64,000 nt of DNA from Salvator merianae (lineage: Eukaryota > Chordata > Lepidosauria > Squamata > Teiidae), in the NCBI GenBank assembly GCA_003586115.2, contig QVOM02000112.1, positions 44,703,487 to 44,767,486 on the forward strand, read 5' to 3'. The position numbers and the translations under genes are program-made. Under the pieces are notes generated by a model. That model did not search any database, was not told where the DNA came from, and worked only from the letters and a program-made list of their open reading frames with translations. Of the stretch, positions 1 to 12,292 are shown in pieces. Position 1 is the first letter of the stretch; the number at the start of each line of letters is the position of its first letter.

Positions 1-980
1 TTCATTGAAGAGCCTGTAGGTTAAAGCTCTGTAGTTAGGGATCACAGAACTGCTGGTCTTAAATATAGGTAAATTATAGGTAAATTAAAATGCAGTACAA
101 AGCAAGCTTTCAATTTGAAACAGCAGCCATATAGTAGCTTTTGCAGCCTTTATAAGAGCAACGTTTGACTCATGTTGTTGTCACTCACAGAAAGAAAATA
201 ATCTTTGATATCCTATTTTAATGATTATTTCTATTACAAAGTTGTATGTTTTCTGTTTAATTCACTCAAAGAGCCTATTGCCATGAAATGACACATTGCA
301 TATTGCAAATACGTATAGAAGTTATCAAGAAATCTTGTCTAAAATGTTATTTTAAAAAGCTTTTCAAAACATGTTATTGATTTTTTAAAATCAAGTTTAG
401 GAAAGAATCTTTAAATGCTTATTTAAAAAGGAGATGCATTATTGAAGGCTGATATGAAACTACACAAGAGTTGTTTGTTTGAAGGTCATTTTCATTTTGT
501 TTTCCCTGTGGCTATCAGACTACAGAGTACTTTACATCTCAGAAATAATTACCAAGGAAGACAAAGTGCACTTAAAGTCTTAGAACGAGAACGGGGCCTT
601 TGGAGAGTCACTTTCTTCAGTATATTAATTCAACAAAAGTAGTTCATATCAAACCGCCCACAATGGCTTTCCAGAAATGGTATCTGTTTAACTCACTAAA
701 ATTTGCCATTTCTACTGATCTGAACTCTGTTTTTTACATGCACATCCACATAAAGTAGTTTTACATTTTATTCAGTAAAGAATTTTTCTTTCAATTGTTA
801 TTTAAGGAAAATGGTGTCATACAAAGACATGCTTCTGAATTCACAGTTGTGAATCTAAACAAGTGTTCCATTATTGCTGATAGTTTCACTGATTTGTTAT
901 TCAAGGGATACGTCCAGAAAGCAATAGCCTGTTATTGCCTGAAAAGTGCTTTATGATATATTCCTAACCTCAGACAACAA
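1..980. other. AT-rich non-coding stretch
   Basis: No open reading frame with coding character, no recognisable repeat and no RNA gene is visible. The sequence is AT-rich with short A and T runs. It could be intronic or intergenic. Confidence 0.6.
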
Positions 981-1700
981 CGTGGGTTCTTAATCTAGGG
1001 CTGTGCCCACACAAGCTGCACATAAAGGGTCCGATGGGCACAGCGACCTCACATTGCTGCACCTATTGTATCTGCAGGCTGCCTCCAAGGGTTGAAAGCA
1101 CTGTCGGAAGTGACCTTTTGCAGAATGGGAAAAAACCCCACAGGGTATTTGCTATGGATGGATAGTAAGGCCAGGAGCAATTTAGCTTGCCCATTCTCTG
1201 CCAGCCCCATTAAGCAATGGGGTTTGACGCATCTTTAGGGGAATAGGTTCTGAAGTGGAAATGGAGCTCTGAAGCAGTACACTTAGTCAGGCTGCATCCT
1301 AATGCCCCATCCTTAGGCTGGGAAGGACATAAGCTTCCATAGGTGTGACAGAGTGTCAGATACACAACCAAGGCTCTATGGTGGCAAGTGGAATATTGCT
1401 GTAGGCACAATGCCACCTGCGGCAGCAAAAATCCCAAACACTGTCATGTGCAAAGACCAGAAGTGCCAAAGCTGTGGAACCTGGCAGTGATATGAATTAT
1501 AATTTTGCCTTGGAATCCCCTCTTGTCCCTCTGCACATGGGAGAGGAGAGTCAACTCTGTCAAGAAGAATAACCTCAGAGTTGTTGCTGCCAGTTTATCA
1601 GTCAGTTGCACATGCTGCAGTCTGGGGAGACCTAGGGGCTGACTGGGAGATGTGCATTTGCCCATCCCACACCCTGGCTGCCTGGATGAACTTAAAAACA
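981..1700. repeat. Unidentified GC-richer block, candidate dispersed repeat
   Basis: This block is clearly richer in G and C than both flanks and includes phrases such as CAAGGCTCTATGGTGGCAAG and CAGAAGTGCCAAAGCTGTGG that have the look of a repeat consensus. It encodes only short overlapping frames on both strands, none resembling a protein family. No second copy is seen in this window. The repeat call is inference from composition; I do not recognise the family. Confidence 0.25.
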
Positions 1701-3034
1701 AAAAACAAAAAATCCATCATGGGGATGCAGCCTAAGAAATTTTACTACTACTACTTCACTCGATACTATGTACCTAGATGTTAAAATAAGTGAGACCAAG
1801 AAGGTAGACTGGAGTAGTCAGGATTCTAAGGTCTGCAGCTGGACAAAACCTGAAGGCAAAAAACTTTTTTTTTCTATCTAATTACATGCCATCTTGAGGA
1901 GCCTAAAGTGGCTTTTAACCAATTCCATTACTAACAACCAATACAATTCACAAGAAAATTGAAATATGTCATACCTGCTTATATTGCTTTGAACATTAAT
2001 TAAGAAGACTGAAACCTGGACTATTCAAAAATAAAGGGAAAGAAACATTTTTTGCTGATTCCTAGAAGTTTACAAGATATTGGGCTGCCTTAGATCAGAT
2101 AGATGCTTCTTCCACAGTTATAGGGCATTCTGGGGAAAGCTAAATGACAGAGATTTCTTGGTTATACCCAGTGGTGGCTGGTGCCATTTGTGACTGGAAA
2201 GGTAGAAAATCAGGCAGCTAAAAAAAGCAGGGGTCAAAACTAGAAGAGCTAATGGTGGGCAAGAAGTATAAAGCACAATTCTATGCAAACTCACATGAAC
2301 ATTGAGCCACTGAATATTGTGAATTTGGCTGCATCAAGACAGGGCCAAAACCCCATAGTTATTTCAGAATCGTATTTGATTTGCCAGATGTGATCATGGT
2401 GCTCTCAATACAGTTCTGGAATATAGGCCAGATATCCTGGGTTTAAGGTATTATGCCATTGTGTGACATGCTAAAATGTGAAATATCAACCTAACATCTG
2501 GGCAACATAAAATAATTCTAGGAGAGCTTTGTTCTGGAATATCCAAAAAGAGTGAAACTGGCAAATGATGTCTACAGGAAGCCAAAGGTACACCGCCACC
2601 AACCCAAAACTGAAAAGTGCATGAAAAAGCTGCTGGGTGTTGTGTGGTCTTATCCACATTTCCTTTGTTGGTCAGCCATCTCTGGGTAGAACAATTATGA
2701 TGTTGAGAGCCATGATCCTGCATTTGCATATGAGTCTGTCTTAAACAGGAGATCAGCACATGTTCTTAGAAGAAGATACATACCATCATTGTCCTCTGAT
2801 CAGAGAGATTTTAAAATTTTTGTGTAATTTTTTAAAATATATTTATTGACTTTTATAGAAACAGTGTTGCTTTGATATATCAACCACTTGACATGCACTT
2901 TGCTACAGAAACTGGAATATGGGTACTGATTTTAGCAAAAAAATAAAAATATAAATGCAGTCCTAATTCTTCCAGGTATATGTCTCATTGTCTGACAGAT
3001 AAGAAATTTTGTCATGATTTCATGGCAGCTAATT
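1701..3034. other. Non-coding stretch, nothing recognised
   Basis: AT-rich DNA with a few poly-A/T runs. No coding frame, RNA gene or repeat family could be supported. Confidence 0.5.
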
Positions 3035-3360
3035 AGCTAGCTGGGCAAATTGGAGAGAGGGGAAGCAGTTCACTCTAAACAGCCCTGCAAAGAGACTAAT
3101 TCCATCAAGCCTCACCCTCTTCAACTATCACCAGAGGGCAGTCATCCCAGCTAGCTGGAGAAGTGAGACAGAGGTAAAGTACACTCTATCAGCCCTGCAA
3201 AAAGAATAATTCTACCAAGTCCCTTCTCCTCTACTGTCACCAGCAGGCAAACATCCCAACTAGCTAAATTCATGGGAGAGAAGAGGAGCAGGGTCACTCC
3301 ATCAGCCCTGCGAGAAGGCTGACTCCACCAAGTCCCTCCCCCTTGTATCCATGGCAATCT
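3035..3360. repeat. Diverged tandem repeat, three units of about 103-114 bp
   Basis: Three consecutive units start at 3035, 3149 and 3258. Each opens with a variant of AGCTAGCTGG or AACTAGCTAA, then a purine-rich patch (GAGAGAGGGGA, GTGAGACAGAGG, GAGAAGAGGAGCAG), then the shared phrase TCAGCCCTGC (AACAGCCCTGC in the first), then an ATTCCATCAAG / ATTCTACCAAG / CTCCACCAAG variant, and closes with a CACCAG-type segment and CATCCC. Divergence between units is considerable, so the array is old. No coding potential is apparent. Confidence 0.6.
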
Positions 3361-3367
3361 CAACATA

Positions 3368-3505
3368 GACTGCAACCAGACATCTCTTACTTATTCTGCT
3401 ATATTGATATAATCTGGAATAAAGCATGAATATTCCACAATATCCCTGCTTTATTCCAGAATATCAAAATATAGTAGAATAAGTAAGTGATGTCTAGATA
3501 CATTC
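3368..3505. mobile_element. Palindromic MITE, 'GCATCCAGACA' family, copy 1
   Basis: The two halves are imperfect inverted repeats. The left end GACTGCAACCAGACATCTCT followed by TACTTATTCTGCTATAT is mirrored by ATAGTAGAATAAGTAAG then GATGTCTAGATAC at the right. The centre carries ATCTGGAATAAAGC and its mirror GCTTTATTCCAGAATATC. The same outer and inner blocks recur at 7622-7722 and 40681-40834. There is no protein, so it would depend on a transposase encoded elsewhere. Superfamily is unknown because target duplications are not clear. Confidence 0.65.
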
Positions 3506-3820
3506 ATAATATTGGAGCGATATCCCGCAATAACATTATTACAGGAAAATCAGCTCCCAAACCAGGTTGCTTGCTTGCACAATCCACCATCCTGGGAATG
3601 TGTGGGACCAAACCGCACATGTGTGGGGCCAAACCCAGCCAAATATGGTGGCCATGCATGCACACAAGAGTGACAATAGTGCACTTCCAGGTTTCATAAT
3701 ATCTGAATGTTCGTGTCACACCATTGTGGTGGGCTACAAGCGATTGTTCTGGAATTATTTTATTCTGAAATCTTGCTATATAACAATATATTTAGGCACC
3801 GTCTGGAGGTAGCCTCAGTC
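3506..3820. mobile_element. Possible composite TIR-element remnant next to the MITE
   Basis: The right edge, GTCTGGAGGTAGCCTC near 3803-3818, is the mirror of the AGGCTACATCCAGAC end seen in the family at 40681. TTCATAATAT near 3503 is echoed by a similar phrase near 3695. This suggests a second, overlapping or nested TIR element joined to the copy at 3368. The interior includes a short GC-richer part with CCAAACC and CACATGTGTGG. Boundaries are uncertain. Confidence 0.3.
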
Positions 3821-3965
3821 CCTTGTTCTCATGTGTTGTGTCTCTTTCAGGTTGTAAGTCTGAGGGCAGAAACTTGTCTAAGGTTACATATCATGTGAGT
3901 CAGTCTGACCGTCTTTCTAAGCTTAAGGGTGGCATATAAAGAAACCAAATGAATAAACAAATAAT
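3821..3965 (+). repeat. Retroposon 3' tail (squamate-type)
   Basis: The phrase CAGGTTGTAAGTCTGAGGGC, followed by AAGGGTGGCATATAAAGAAA and an AT-rich AAAT-type end, matches the general pattern 'TTGTAAGCC..GAGGGC..GGGCGGTATAAA..AATAAATAA' that ends many squamate LINE/SINE retroposons. The identification rests on remembered repeat layout, not on alignment. Confidence 0.4.
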
Positions 3966-6060
3966 GCAAATCTGCTAGTAGTAATAATCCATGTATGAGT
4001 TAAAGTCATCTAACCTAGTATCAAATAAACTAACTTCATTTGAAAATGTATTTGAACAGCAAAATACTCACAGTACAGGTTTAGTTTCTATCCTATACTG
4101 TGTATTACAAGGTCTATAACGATGACACCTTCCCCCGCGAAGGCTTAAGAAAGTCATTGGAAACAGATATTCAAGCCAATATATCAGAGGAAGAATGGTG
4201 AAGACTTCTTACAAAAAGTCAAAAATCAAAAGCAGCTAAAATAAAAGAAATAAATTTGAAAATCTTGTTTAAATAGTATAGGACTCAATGCACTTGACAT
4301 ATATATGGTGAAAAAATATCTCCTTTATGTTCACAATATGGTAAAGAAAAAGCATCTACAATTCATCTCTGGTGAAATTATCCTCACATTCAAATTCTTC
4401 AGGGAGATGCAAAATTGGCAGGTACAAATATCTCAAAAACAAGGGTTGTTTGGTGTCCAGAACTCTTTATTGTTATTAATTTGAAATGATAACTATAAGA
4501 TAACTATAAGATAAAGCTTAAGATACTGCTTATGTTTATGATAATAGCAACACAGTTGCTAATTGCAGAAAATTAGAAAGTGTTTAAAACTTTGATTGTA
4601 AATGAATGGTATCATAAATTATGAGACATAGCTGCAGAAGAATCCTGTGCAGGTCTTTGCAGGCCTTCAAGAAAACCTACAGTCCCAAAGACACAAATGG
4701 ATTTTTAATAACATCGAACCTATGGAAATGATGCCCCAGTAGCAAAATGCTGCAATATCTCCAAAGACTCTTTTTACTCTTTGGCAAACAGCTACAATAA
4801 ATCAGAATGAATCAAAGGATCAAGGCAAACAGAGAAGATGCTGTACAAAATCTACAATGCAACAGATTTATTCAAAATCTTCAGTGTGAACGAATCATCT
4901 CACATCCTCTAAAAAACAAATGTCTAAAATCTACTATACGGCTGGAAAAATTATGTTAGAACAATATGGTTGGGGGGGCAAAAAAGTCAGAATTTATAGT
5001 CATAAAAAAATAGGGATTTCTAGGCTCTAGGTTGTGTAATTGTTGTTTCTGGAACTTACAGTTAAGCTTGTACTGTAATAATTTTAACAATAAATAACAT
5101 GAAAGAAAAGAATGGCAGGTTTGTCTGAATTCAAGTACTTCAATAATGACATTAACAGGATTTGAATTTCTCCAAAGAAAGGAAATAGAAATAGGATATG
5201 TGAGATTTGCCACCCTTTAAAAAATAAAACACCGTATTCAATAAAAGTGTTTAAATGTAAAAGGAAACTAGCAGGTAGTCATTGCTCCAGGAACTCATTT
5301 AGTCAGTTTGTAAAATATAGTTTTATTTTGTGTTTTATTTTATTTTATTCCCCTGCAGTCACCTCATTAGTTGCCATTATGTTCAGGTCTGCTTTCCCAA
5401 AAAACTGCATAGTACAATTTTTGTCCATTTGCAAAACTTTTTTCACTTCTTTTGTCTTTTCCCCAAGTTTATATTAAAAATTAATGAACTGGATCAACAG
5501 CAACAATTCACCTTTCTTGGCAAAACATACAATTCAGTTTTAAAATATGGCCACATGCCACCTCTCAATGAGACATGTACCTTCTATACAGCACTTTCTT
5601 CAAGAAAACAAAAACAAAAACCTCCAATTGAAAGCAAAGTCAAGGTTATACCTATCTAATAATAACCTTTTATTATTATTATTATTTTATAAAACACTTC
5701 AATAAATTAAATCAGAACTTTTTGTCACATACAGTAGTGGCCAGCAAATATAGGTGCAACTGGAAGCACCCAGTAATGGTATGCGGCAGTTTATCAGCTT
5801 CATTTCAAGCAAACAGAATGGTGATGAATCTCCTTTTGATCTCTCTCAAAATGGCTTATATCAAAGGCAGATTTTCAGCATGCTGTGAGCTTCAGATGAT
5901 ACTGATAAACTAGTACACTAGTGTACTGGAAGTTTGCCATGAGCTCTGTGCTACTGGAAGCTCTTACTTCCATGTCTCTAACCATCTCTTATAAATAGTA
6001 TCATGATACTGATATTTTGAATTGAATACATATGCTGTACCTATCTGAAATTATTTATAA
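3966..6060. other. AT-rich non-coding stretch
   Basis: No coding frame is convincing. There is an (ATT)n-like run near 5671-5690 and several short A or T tracts. No repeat family is recognised. Confidence 0.55.
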
Positions 6061-6575
6061 AATTACTCTCCTTTTCCCAGGATGGAGTGGGCTGCCCTGT
6101 CCTGGGGTACACAGCGAATCCCAGGTTGGGCTGGGTTGCTGTTGGTATGGGACAGAGCCATCTGCATTAGGAAGACCTGCCCTGTGTCACCTCTCACCAT
6201 AAGCTTGGCAGATTGTGCCAGCTTCAAAGTCAGCACTGGAGACTCTAAAGATGAGGAGTGAGTTTCTGGTCTTTGAAGTTCCAAAGGCCAGGAATCAAAA
6301 TGACCTTCCATATCCTGGAAGAGGGGGGTATTTGCCTTCCACACATGGATCACTGTTCAGGACAGGTAGGTACATGCTGATAAGCCTTGATGTTAAGCTA
6401 CTGGTAGAATGGAGCAGGGTACTGCTATGGGCACCTTATCCCACCCTATGCTCTGTTCCATGTAGTTGGAGCATTCCAGGAGGGGAGAGGCCTGCATTAT
6501 CCTACATGTGGAAACCAGGCCCTTTATACCCCTTCCTGGACTTCACCAGGAGTCAGTGTGAAAATGGCCTAAGTT
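6061..6575. mobile_element. Decayed TIR element resembling family A
   Basis: This interval is GC-richer than its flanks. It contains AGCATTCCAGGAGGGGAGAG, comparable to the internal ATACTAGGAGGGGAT / GTTCTAGGAGGGGGT segment of the family A elements at 50.4 and 54.2 kb, and ends near AGTGTGAAAATGGCC, similar to the right end of the element at 19458-19916. The left end is not resolved. No protein is encoded. Confidence 0.3.
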
Positions 6576-7621
6576 AAGATCCACATGGCCAAAAAAGGCC
6601 ATGTCAGAAGGATAGCAAGTGTATGGTGACCACATGTCACCACACTCATCCATCATTAGCCAACTCCAGGCAAAGTCCTGTCTTGAGCAGTCAGCTGGAA
6701 TTTGGCCTCAATCCCAGCACAGGTTCAGGGATAATCCAAGGGTCAGAGACAAGACCAGAATGAAGGTCAGAACCAGGAAACAGATATACAAAACAGGGAT
6801 TTAGGAGGTCTCAGACATCAGGAAAAGATGGTTACCATCAACAGCTTCTATGTGGAGTGGCTGCTGCTGATTATATAACTCTAGATCACCTCCAGGTGTG
6901 AATTGGGGTAGGGTTTGATTTCTCAGTGTTCCTTGTACAGCTGTTCTGATCGGCATAACACAGATTTCTCATGTCTTTGTTATGCAAAAAAGGAGCTCAA
7001 CAAGTCTGTCTCATGCTTTACCAAAGTGCTTGTTTATACTTGGATGTCTGCCAAGCCTGCCTCTGTGTTATTTATGTCCAGGTGTTGCTCAGTTACAGAG
7101 CCAGTCTCTGAACAGACAGAATCTGAATCAGAGAAAGCTTGCAGAAGGAATGGCACAATAGGCAGAATTCTCTCTTGAGACTTCATTCCTTTCGCACAGT
7201 GGAAAAAACCAATCTGAAGAAAGAGTGTGGTCCTGGTTTGCTCCTGAGGCTGCCATACAGAGGGATGGTAGGCACAGGAGCAAGTGGATGGAAACATTGA
7301 CAGAGAGGAACTTTCATTTCCCATTCTTTCCATTTGCAAAGGCCTGAGTGTGAAGGACATACAAACAACCCACCTTCCCACTCCTAAGCCGAAACAAGCA
7401 TTCCAGGTCAGAAGCAGACCCTTCCTGATCCCATGCTATATGGGATGATTCATGTTATTGAATGTGATGAATAAAAGCAATATAAATTTAGTAAGTTAGT
7501 TGATAAATGTAACTTTACAAAAGAAGAGAGGGGAAGTGACAGCTGGATTTATGAAAAGATGTCAGTCTCTCAGAATTAGGGAAAGGGTGTAGATACCAGA
7601 ATAAGAGACACCTAGAATCAG
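6576..7621. other. Non-coding stretch, nothing recognised
   Basis: Mixed composition. Short overlapping frames on both strands near 7034-7381 lack family resemblance and are best treated as chance. No repeat identified. Confidence 0.45.
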
Positions 7622-7722
7622 GGCTGCATCCAGACATCATTTACTTATTCTGCTGTTTTTGGATATTCTGGAATAAAGCGTTCCTGGGAGTGCTTTATTC
7701 TAGAATATCCAGAAACAAACTG
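7622..7722. mobile_element. Half of a palindromic MITE, 'GCATCCAGACA' family, copy 2
   Basis: It begins GGCTGCATCCAGACATCATT, continues TACTTATTCTGCTGTTTTTG and GATATTCTGGAATAAAGC, then folds back through GCTTTATTCTAGAATATCC. The outer right arm is missing, so this is a truncated copy of the family at 3368-3505 and 40681-40834. Confidence 0.6.
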
Positions 7723-9534
7723 AGGGACTTAAGACAGACAATACTTAAATCCTGGTAGTTTGGAATATCCCAGTCCACTGGTGTGCCAAAACCATTTTTC
7801 TAGATTTGATATCCAATTCCTATTGCCCTGAGTCAGTCAAGGATCCCTGGGAAATGGGGGCAGATTGGTTCCAGTTCTCTCCTACACTAACAATAAAGCT
7901 TCCCCTATGGAGGTTCTCTGCACTGGCTGCAGTACAAAAATGTCTCTTTTGCTTACAATCCAGACAACAAAAACTTTTTAAGGTTCACTGATCATACAAA
8001 TTGTATTGACAAGCATATCCATTGTTGCAGTGACTGGTGTTCTCTTCAACAGTGTTGTCTTAGTAATAATATGGTAAAAGTTCTATGTTATCCAGCACAG
8101 AAATAGAAAACTTTCCTTGGATACATGCCAATGCTGCTGCACAATCTTTCTCTATATATGGCACAAGCTATTGCAATCAATTCAATGCAGTATTGTAAAT
8201 GTGACTGTTACAGTGTAACAATTAGAATAGCACAAAAGAAAGAAGCTATGGCATTTTTTGGAAAAAGGAGCAGGAACTTTCAAGTCTCCCTCTCCTTCCA
8301 CAACTTTTGAATCACTAATGGAATGTTACTCTACATACTGTGCACCCACTAAGCAACTAAGTATCAAGGAGGGATCCTCAGCCCTTTACAAAGAAACTAC
8401 TGAGGCTAGTCAATACATCCTTCTACAACTCCCAAAGCGTGTGGTTCTAACATTCCCCATGATGATCCACCTCCAAGTCCCTGCTCTTGCCTAAAGTGGG
8501 AGACAGGACACATTCATTCAAATAGCATTTTTGCACTCTGATGGAACCCTGTTAGTGGCTGTTTAGGCAGAGCAAGCCTAGGTGGATGCATTTACCAGCA
8601 ATCTCCAAACTAACCAGAGAAACGTCCTAGGATTTCTGGACTGTGCCTGAGTCAAGACCTCACTCCAGCAAGCTCCCTCCCACCTCTATGTGCACATGGC
8701 CTAAGTTTCCCTGAACCGTGAGGACAACCACACCCTTCCCGTTTCCCACTCTATTAAGAGTTTCCAAATGTGGAAGCTCCTCAAGGGGATGTAAACTGGG
8801 GTGACAGTAGTTGAATTCACAGCCAGATCTCCTGGGCAGTGTGTACTGTCTTTAGGCAAAGGAGGTTTGATCTGCCTATACCCTCACATATAATCCACCT
8901 GGACTGCCATGTTTGGTCTTCGTTTATCCTTGGCACTAACCCAAATATATTTTATTGTCAGACGGTAGGGCTTTCTCCCTTCTGAGTTGCCCACACTGGC
9001 AAAGGCACATTGGGAAGAGATGCTGTACAGGGTGACTGAGAAGGTTCCTAGGAAGCACTTAAAGGCAAACTAAAGCTACTGTCAAAAAAAAAAAAAAAAA
9101 AAGATAGAAAGAACTATTGGGGTCTTATGCAGGGCTGGAGCAGGGCAAAGCGACACGTGACTTATTCCCAGACATAAATACAAAAGATAACTGAATGTTT
9201 GCAAAAGTGTCTTTAATCTTTCTCTTTGGTCATTGTTACTCCTGCTGTTCATCTTAACTATTTCAAATCTGAAGGATATGCTCCCTAATCTCTGGTCAGT
9301 GTTTACACAGTCCCTCAGGATTGCAAATCATCCTAAATCCTTATTTCTATTGCATTTCAAGCATGTAAAGGAAGAGCAAGAGGAAGTGACAGGTACAGAG
9401 GACAGACAAAATGGCACCACACACTGTCTCATTGAAAGGCCCGTGGCCAAACAAGTGACTCTGGACCCAGTCAGGCCTGCTGGTTCATACCATGGAAAGG
9501 TGTTTTCTGGAAAAGCACAATCTGCAAAGGTTCC
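7723..9534. other. Non-coding stretch with a poly-A run
   Basis: An A run sits at about 9083-9101. No coding frame, RNA gene or clear repeat family is supported elsewhere. The part around 8520-8720 is slightly GC-richer and may be a decayed TIR element, but I could not find its ends. Confidence 0.45.
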
Positions 9535-9735
9535 TATCTTCTGGTGGACCTATTTCAGTGGTGTGCTTCGATGTGCTGCCAAAATGGGTCCCCTGCTGGT
9601 CCCAAACACAGGAGGCATACCTTCTGCATACTTCCATGTTCTAGACCAGGGCCTGTTGGTTTAAATGGGCCTACTGGTAGTCCTGACCAGAGCCTCCCTG
9701 GTCAGCACTGCAATCCATTTAATTCCAGCTTGGGG
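9535..9735. mobile_element. Family A TIR-element fragment
   Basis: The phrases CAGTGGTGTGCTTCGATGTG, CCAAAATGGGTCCCCTG, GACCAGGGCCTGTTGG and GTAGTCCTGACCAGAGCCTC recur in the family A copies at 42053, 50040, 53740 and 56148. Only an internal part is present here, and it abuts the BovB fragment that follows. Confidence 0.5.
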
Positions 9736-10440
9736 TGGGACCTCAAATTGCTTAAATCTATTCATCACCTCCACTGTATATTTATAAGGGATGTTATTTA
9801 GCTCATACCTGTATGGTCTTGCGGTTTTCCCTACTTTGTTCAATTTAAATCTAAATTTTACAATAAGAAGCTCATGACCTGAGCCACAGTTAGCTCCAGG
9901 TCTTGTTTTTGTTGACAGTATAAAACTTCTTCTTTGGCTACAAATTATATAATCAATCTGATTTTGGTATTGATTATCTGACGATGTCCATGTATAAAAT
10001 TGCCTTGAGTTATCCTCACAAAATTCTATCAGTCTCTGACCTGTTTTATTTTTTACTCCCAGGCCAAACTTGCCTGTTATTCCAGTTATCTTTTTAGCAT
10101 TGCAATTCCCTATGATGCAAGTGAGAAGATATTGTAGGTTTTCTAGAATTAGCCAACTTCATCCTCTAAGGCATCAGTGGTTTGGGGCATAGACTTGGAT
10201 TACTGTGATGTTGAACAGTTTGCTTTGGATTCAAACAGATATTCAGTCATTTTTGAGACTGTACCCTCGTACTGCTCTTCTCATCCTTTTATTGACTATG
10301 AGGACTACACCATTCCTTCTAAGGGATTCTTGCCCACAGTAGTAGACATAATGATCATCTGAATTAAACTCATCCAGTCCTGTCCATTTTAGTTCATTGA
10401 GTTCAGAGACAGACAACTAAGTTGCCTCTATTTGACCAAT
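9736..10440 (-). pseudogene. BovB/RTE LINE fragment, endonuclease region of ORF2
   Basis: Read on the minus strand from about 10440 to 9740, the translation gives, in pieces, SDDHYVYYCGQESLRRNGVV, VIQVYAP, GNCNAK, KFGLGVKNKTGQRLIEFCE, NQIDYIICSQRR, TKTRPGANCGSGHELLIVKF and LNKVGKTARPYRYELN. These are characteristic of the apurinic-endonuclease-like domain of RTE-clade BovB elements. The endonuclease would nick target DNA to prime reverse transcription. The copy is dead: there is a stop after RGYSLKND, another near QVYAPNH, a small internal deletion, and the whole reverse transcriptase is missing. The expected SDH is replaced by SGH. BovB is known to be abundant in squamates, which supports the host assignment. 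Confidence 0.85.
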
Positions 10441-11034
10441 GTGATAAAGCATCAGATAGAAAATGGACCATTTCTGTATGATGCTAGACAGAAACTTCAA
10501 AGCTGGGAAACTTTCAATCCTCAGCTTTGGAGATAGTGAGGGTAGGAGGAAAGGATGTGGAGACAGAGCGTCTCCTGCCTTCATGGCTGAATGATTCATT
10601 CTCGCCCAACTGTTGACTTATTTAGCCACTATGCAGATTCTACCTTACTGACATTTAAAAACAAACAAAACAAACAAACAAAAAACCCAGTTCTGATAGA
10701 CTTAAAACAATGGAGTAGGGAGAAGAGAAGAAAATTCTGAATTAGAAGGGCAGTTTGGAAATATTAGACTTACATATTTTAAACTTTTGTACACACAAAC
10801 ATGCCTGAAGCTGAAAATTCTTGATCTCATTTAATCTGTTTCCTCTCAAAGAATTCTCTCCAGTATCCATGACCACAGCAAAACACAAACTATGGCTGCT
10901 TATAAAATGAAATACCCTTTGTTTGCTTAGATAAGGCAATGAAATATGATTGTATATTAAAACATCATGAAGTACAACATGAGAATTCTTCTTCAATTCT
11001 TGTTTATATGCAAATGCCAGGATTCTGCAGGCCA
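10441..11034. other. AT-rich non-coding stretch
   Basis: Contains a short (AAAC)n run near 10661-10686. No gene or recognised repeat. Confidence 0.5.
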
Positions 11035-11283
11035 AAATGGATGAACTGGAATACTAGGTTTTAGAAGAGAATGTAGATATAGTAGGCATAATTGAAATCA
11101 GGTGGACTAATGAAAATCAGTGGGAAATGATTATTGATTATTCTATAGGAAAGACAAGGAAGGGTGTACTAGAGAAAGTATTGCATTGTATGTCAAACAC
11201 ACTAATGGGATCAAAGCTGTCTGTGATCTTGGAATAATGAAAGATAATTCAATGAATATGCTGATAAAGCATGCATTTTCTGT
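11035..11283 (+). pseudogene. Old CR1 LINE remnant, endonuclease N-terminal part
   Basis: One plus-strand frame reads KMDELEY-stop-VLEENVDIVGIIEIRW followed by TNENQWEM and, after small gaps, KGV, NTLMGSKLSVILE. This parallels the start of the CR1 ORF2 endonuclease, where the long copy in this window has [20 protein letters not shown]. The catalytic glutamate region is still recognisable as IIEIRW. Stops and missing blocks show it is an ancient, inactive copy. An A run at 11284-11299 follows. Confidence 0.7.
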
Positions 11284-11399
11284 AAAAAAAAAAAAAAAAG
11301 GCCGATAGCATGTTTAGGGATAATAAAAATGGTACTAAGAATAAAAATGCTAATATCATAATGCCCTTATTCAAATTGATGGCATGATCACATGTTTGC

Positions 11400-11600
11400 A
11401 GTTTTGGTTGCTGCTGGAGATGTGCAAGTTTGTTTTAATGTTCAATGGTTCAATTCAAACAGGGAGTTTTCAAGGATTAAATTCAAACTCAATCACCACC
11501 CTGTTTGAAGGGGGTTGGCTGGATTTGAACCAAACCAGGATCCATTTTTGATCATGAATGTTTCAAACTGAATGGCTCATGTTCAGGGGGGCATGCACTT
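11400..11600. mobile_element. Possible hAT-like terminal fragment
   Basis: GGAGATGTGCAAGTTTG followed by repeated GGTTCAATTCAAAC-like phrases resembles the ends of non-autonomous elements that start near TAGRGATGTGCAC. The opposite end is not defined. It lies between two CR1 pieces and may have interrupted them. Confidence 0.3.
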
Positions 11601-11759
11601 TAAAAGGGCTTTTTCTATATAAAATTTGCTTTTTTCAAACTTGTGTGAAAAAGTTAAAAAAAGGTTTTTATTCAAATTGAACCACTTTAAGATTTGGTTC
11701 AATTTTAACTGAACCAAAGAAAAAGTTTGTGGGTATCCCATGTCATCTCCTTTCAAAAG

Positions 11760-12292
11760 AGATGCAGGTGAGCTGAAGAAGGTCCAGAGGAGGACAACAA
11801 AGATGACCATGGAGCTGCAAAAGTTTCCCTACAAGGGAAGTTTGCAACATCTGAAAAAAATTAGTTCTAGGAAGGAGATGAGTGAGAGGAACTAGAGATG
11901 TAGAAAATTATGCTTAGTATAGGCAAAGTAGAAAAGGATCCCCCCCCCCACTCCATTCTCAAAATACTTACAACCAGAGGCCACTCAATGAAGCTGAAAC
12001 CTGGACAAATCAGACAGACAAAAGGATTTTCCTTATTTTTTTTATACAATTCTTAGTTAAACTTCGTGATTTGCTATCATGAGATGGACCAATTCATGGA
12101 GTTCAATAGTCCAGTGGAAATTAGCCCTGATGGCAGTAGGAGGTGTTATGCCTCCATAGGGCAGCTGCTATGAGACTGCTGTCTACTGATGGACTTCCCT
12201 GTGCAGCTGGTTGGCTGCTATGAGATCAGACTGCTCGCCTGGGTGGGCCATGGGTCTGATCCAATGGGGCATTTCTTATGTTCCTATGAACA
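11760..12292 (+). pseudogene. Old CR1-like LINE remnant, ORF2 C-terminus and 3' UTR
   Basis: GAGCTGAAGAAGGTCCAGAG reads as ELKKVQRRTTK, the C-terminal motif that the long copy carries as [11 protein letters not shown]. Further on, GGCCATGGGTCTGATCCAATGGGGCATTTCTTATGTTC is the typical 3' end of an older reptile CR1 subfamily. A C run near 11941-11949 and several stops interrupt the frame. Together with 11035-11283 it may be one deleted insertion. Confidence 0.6.
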
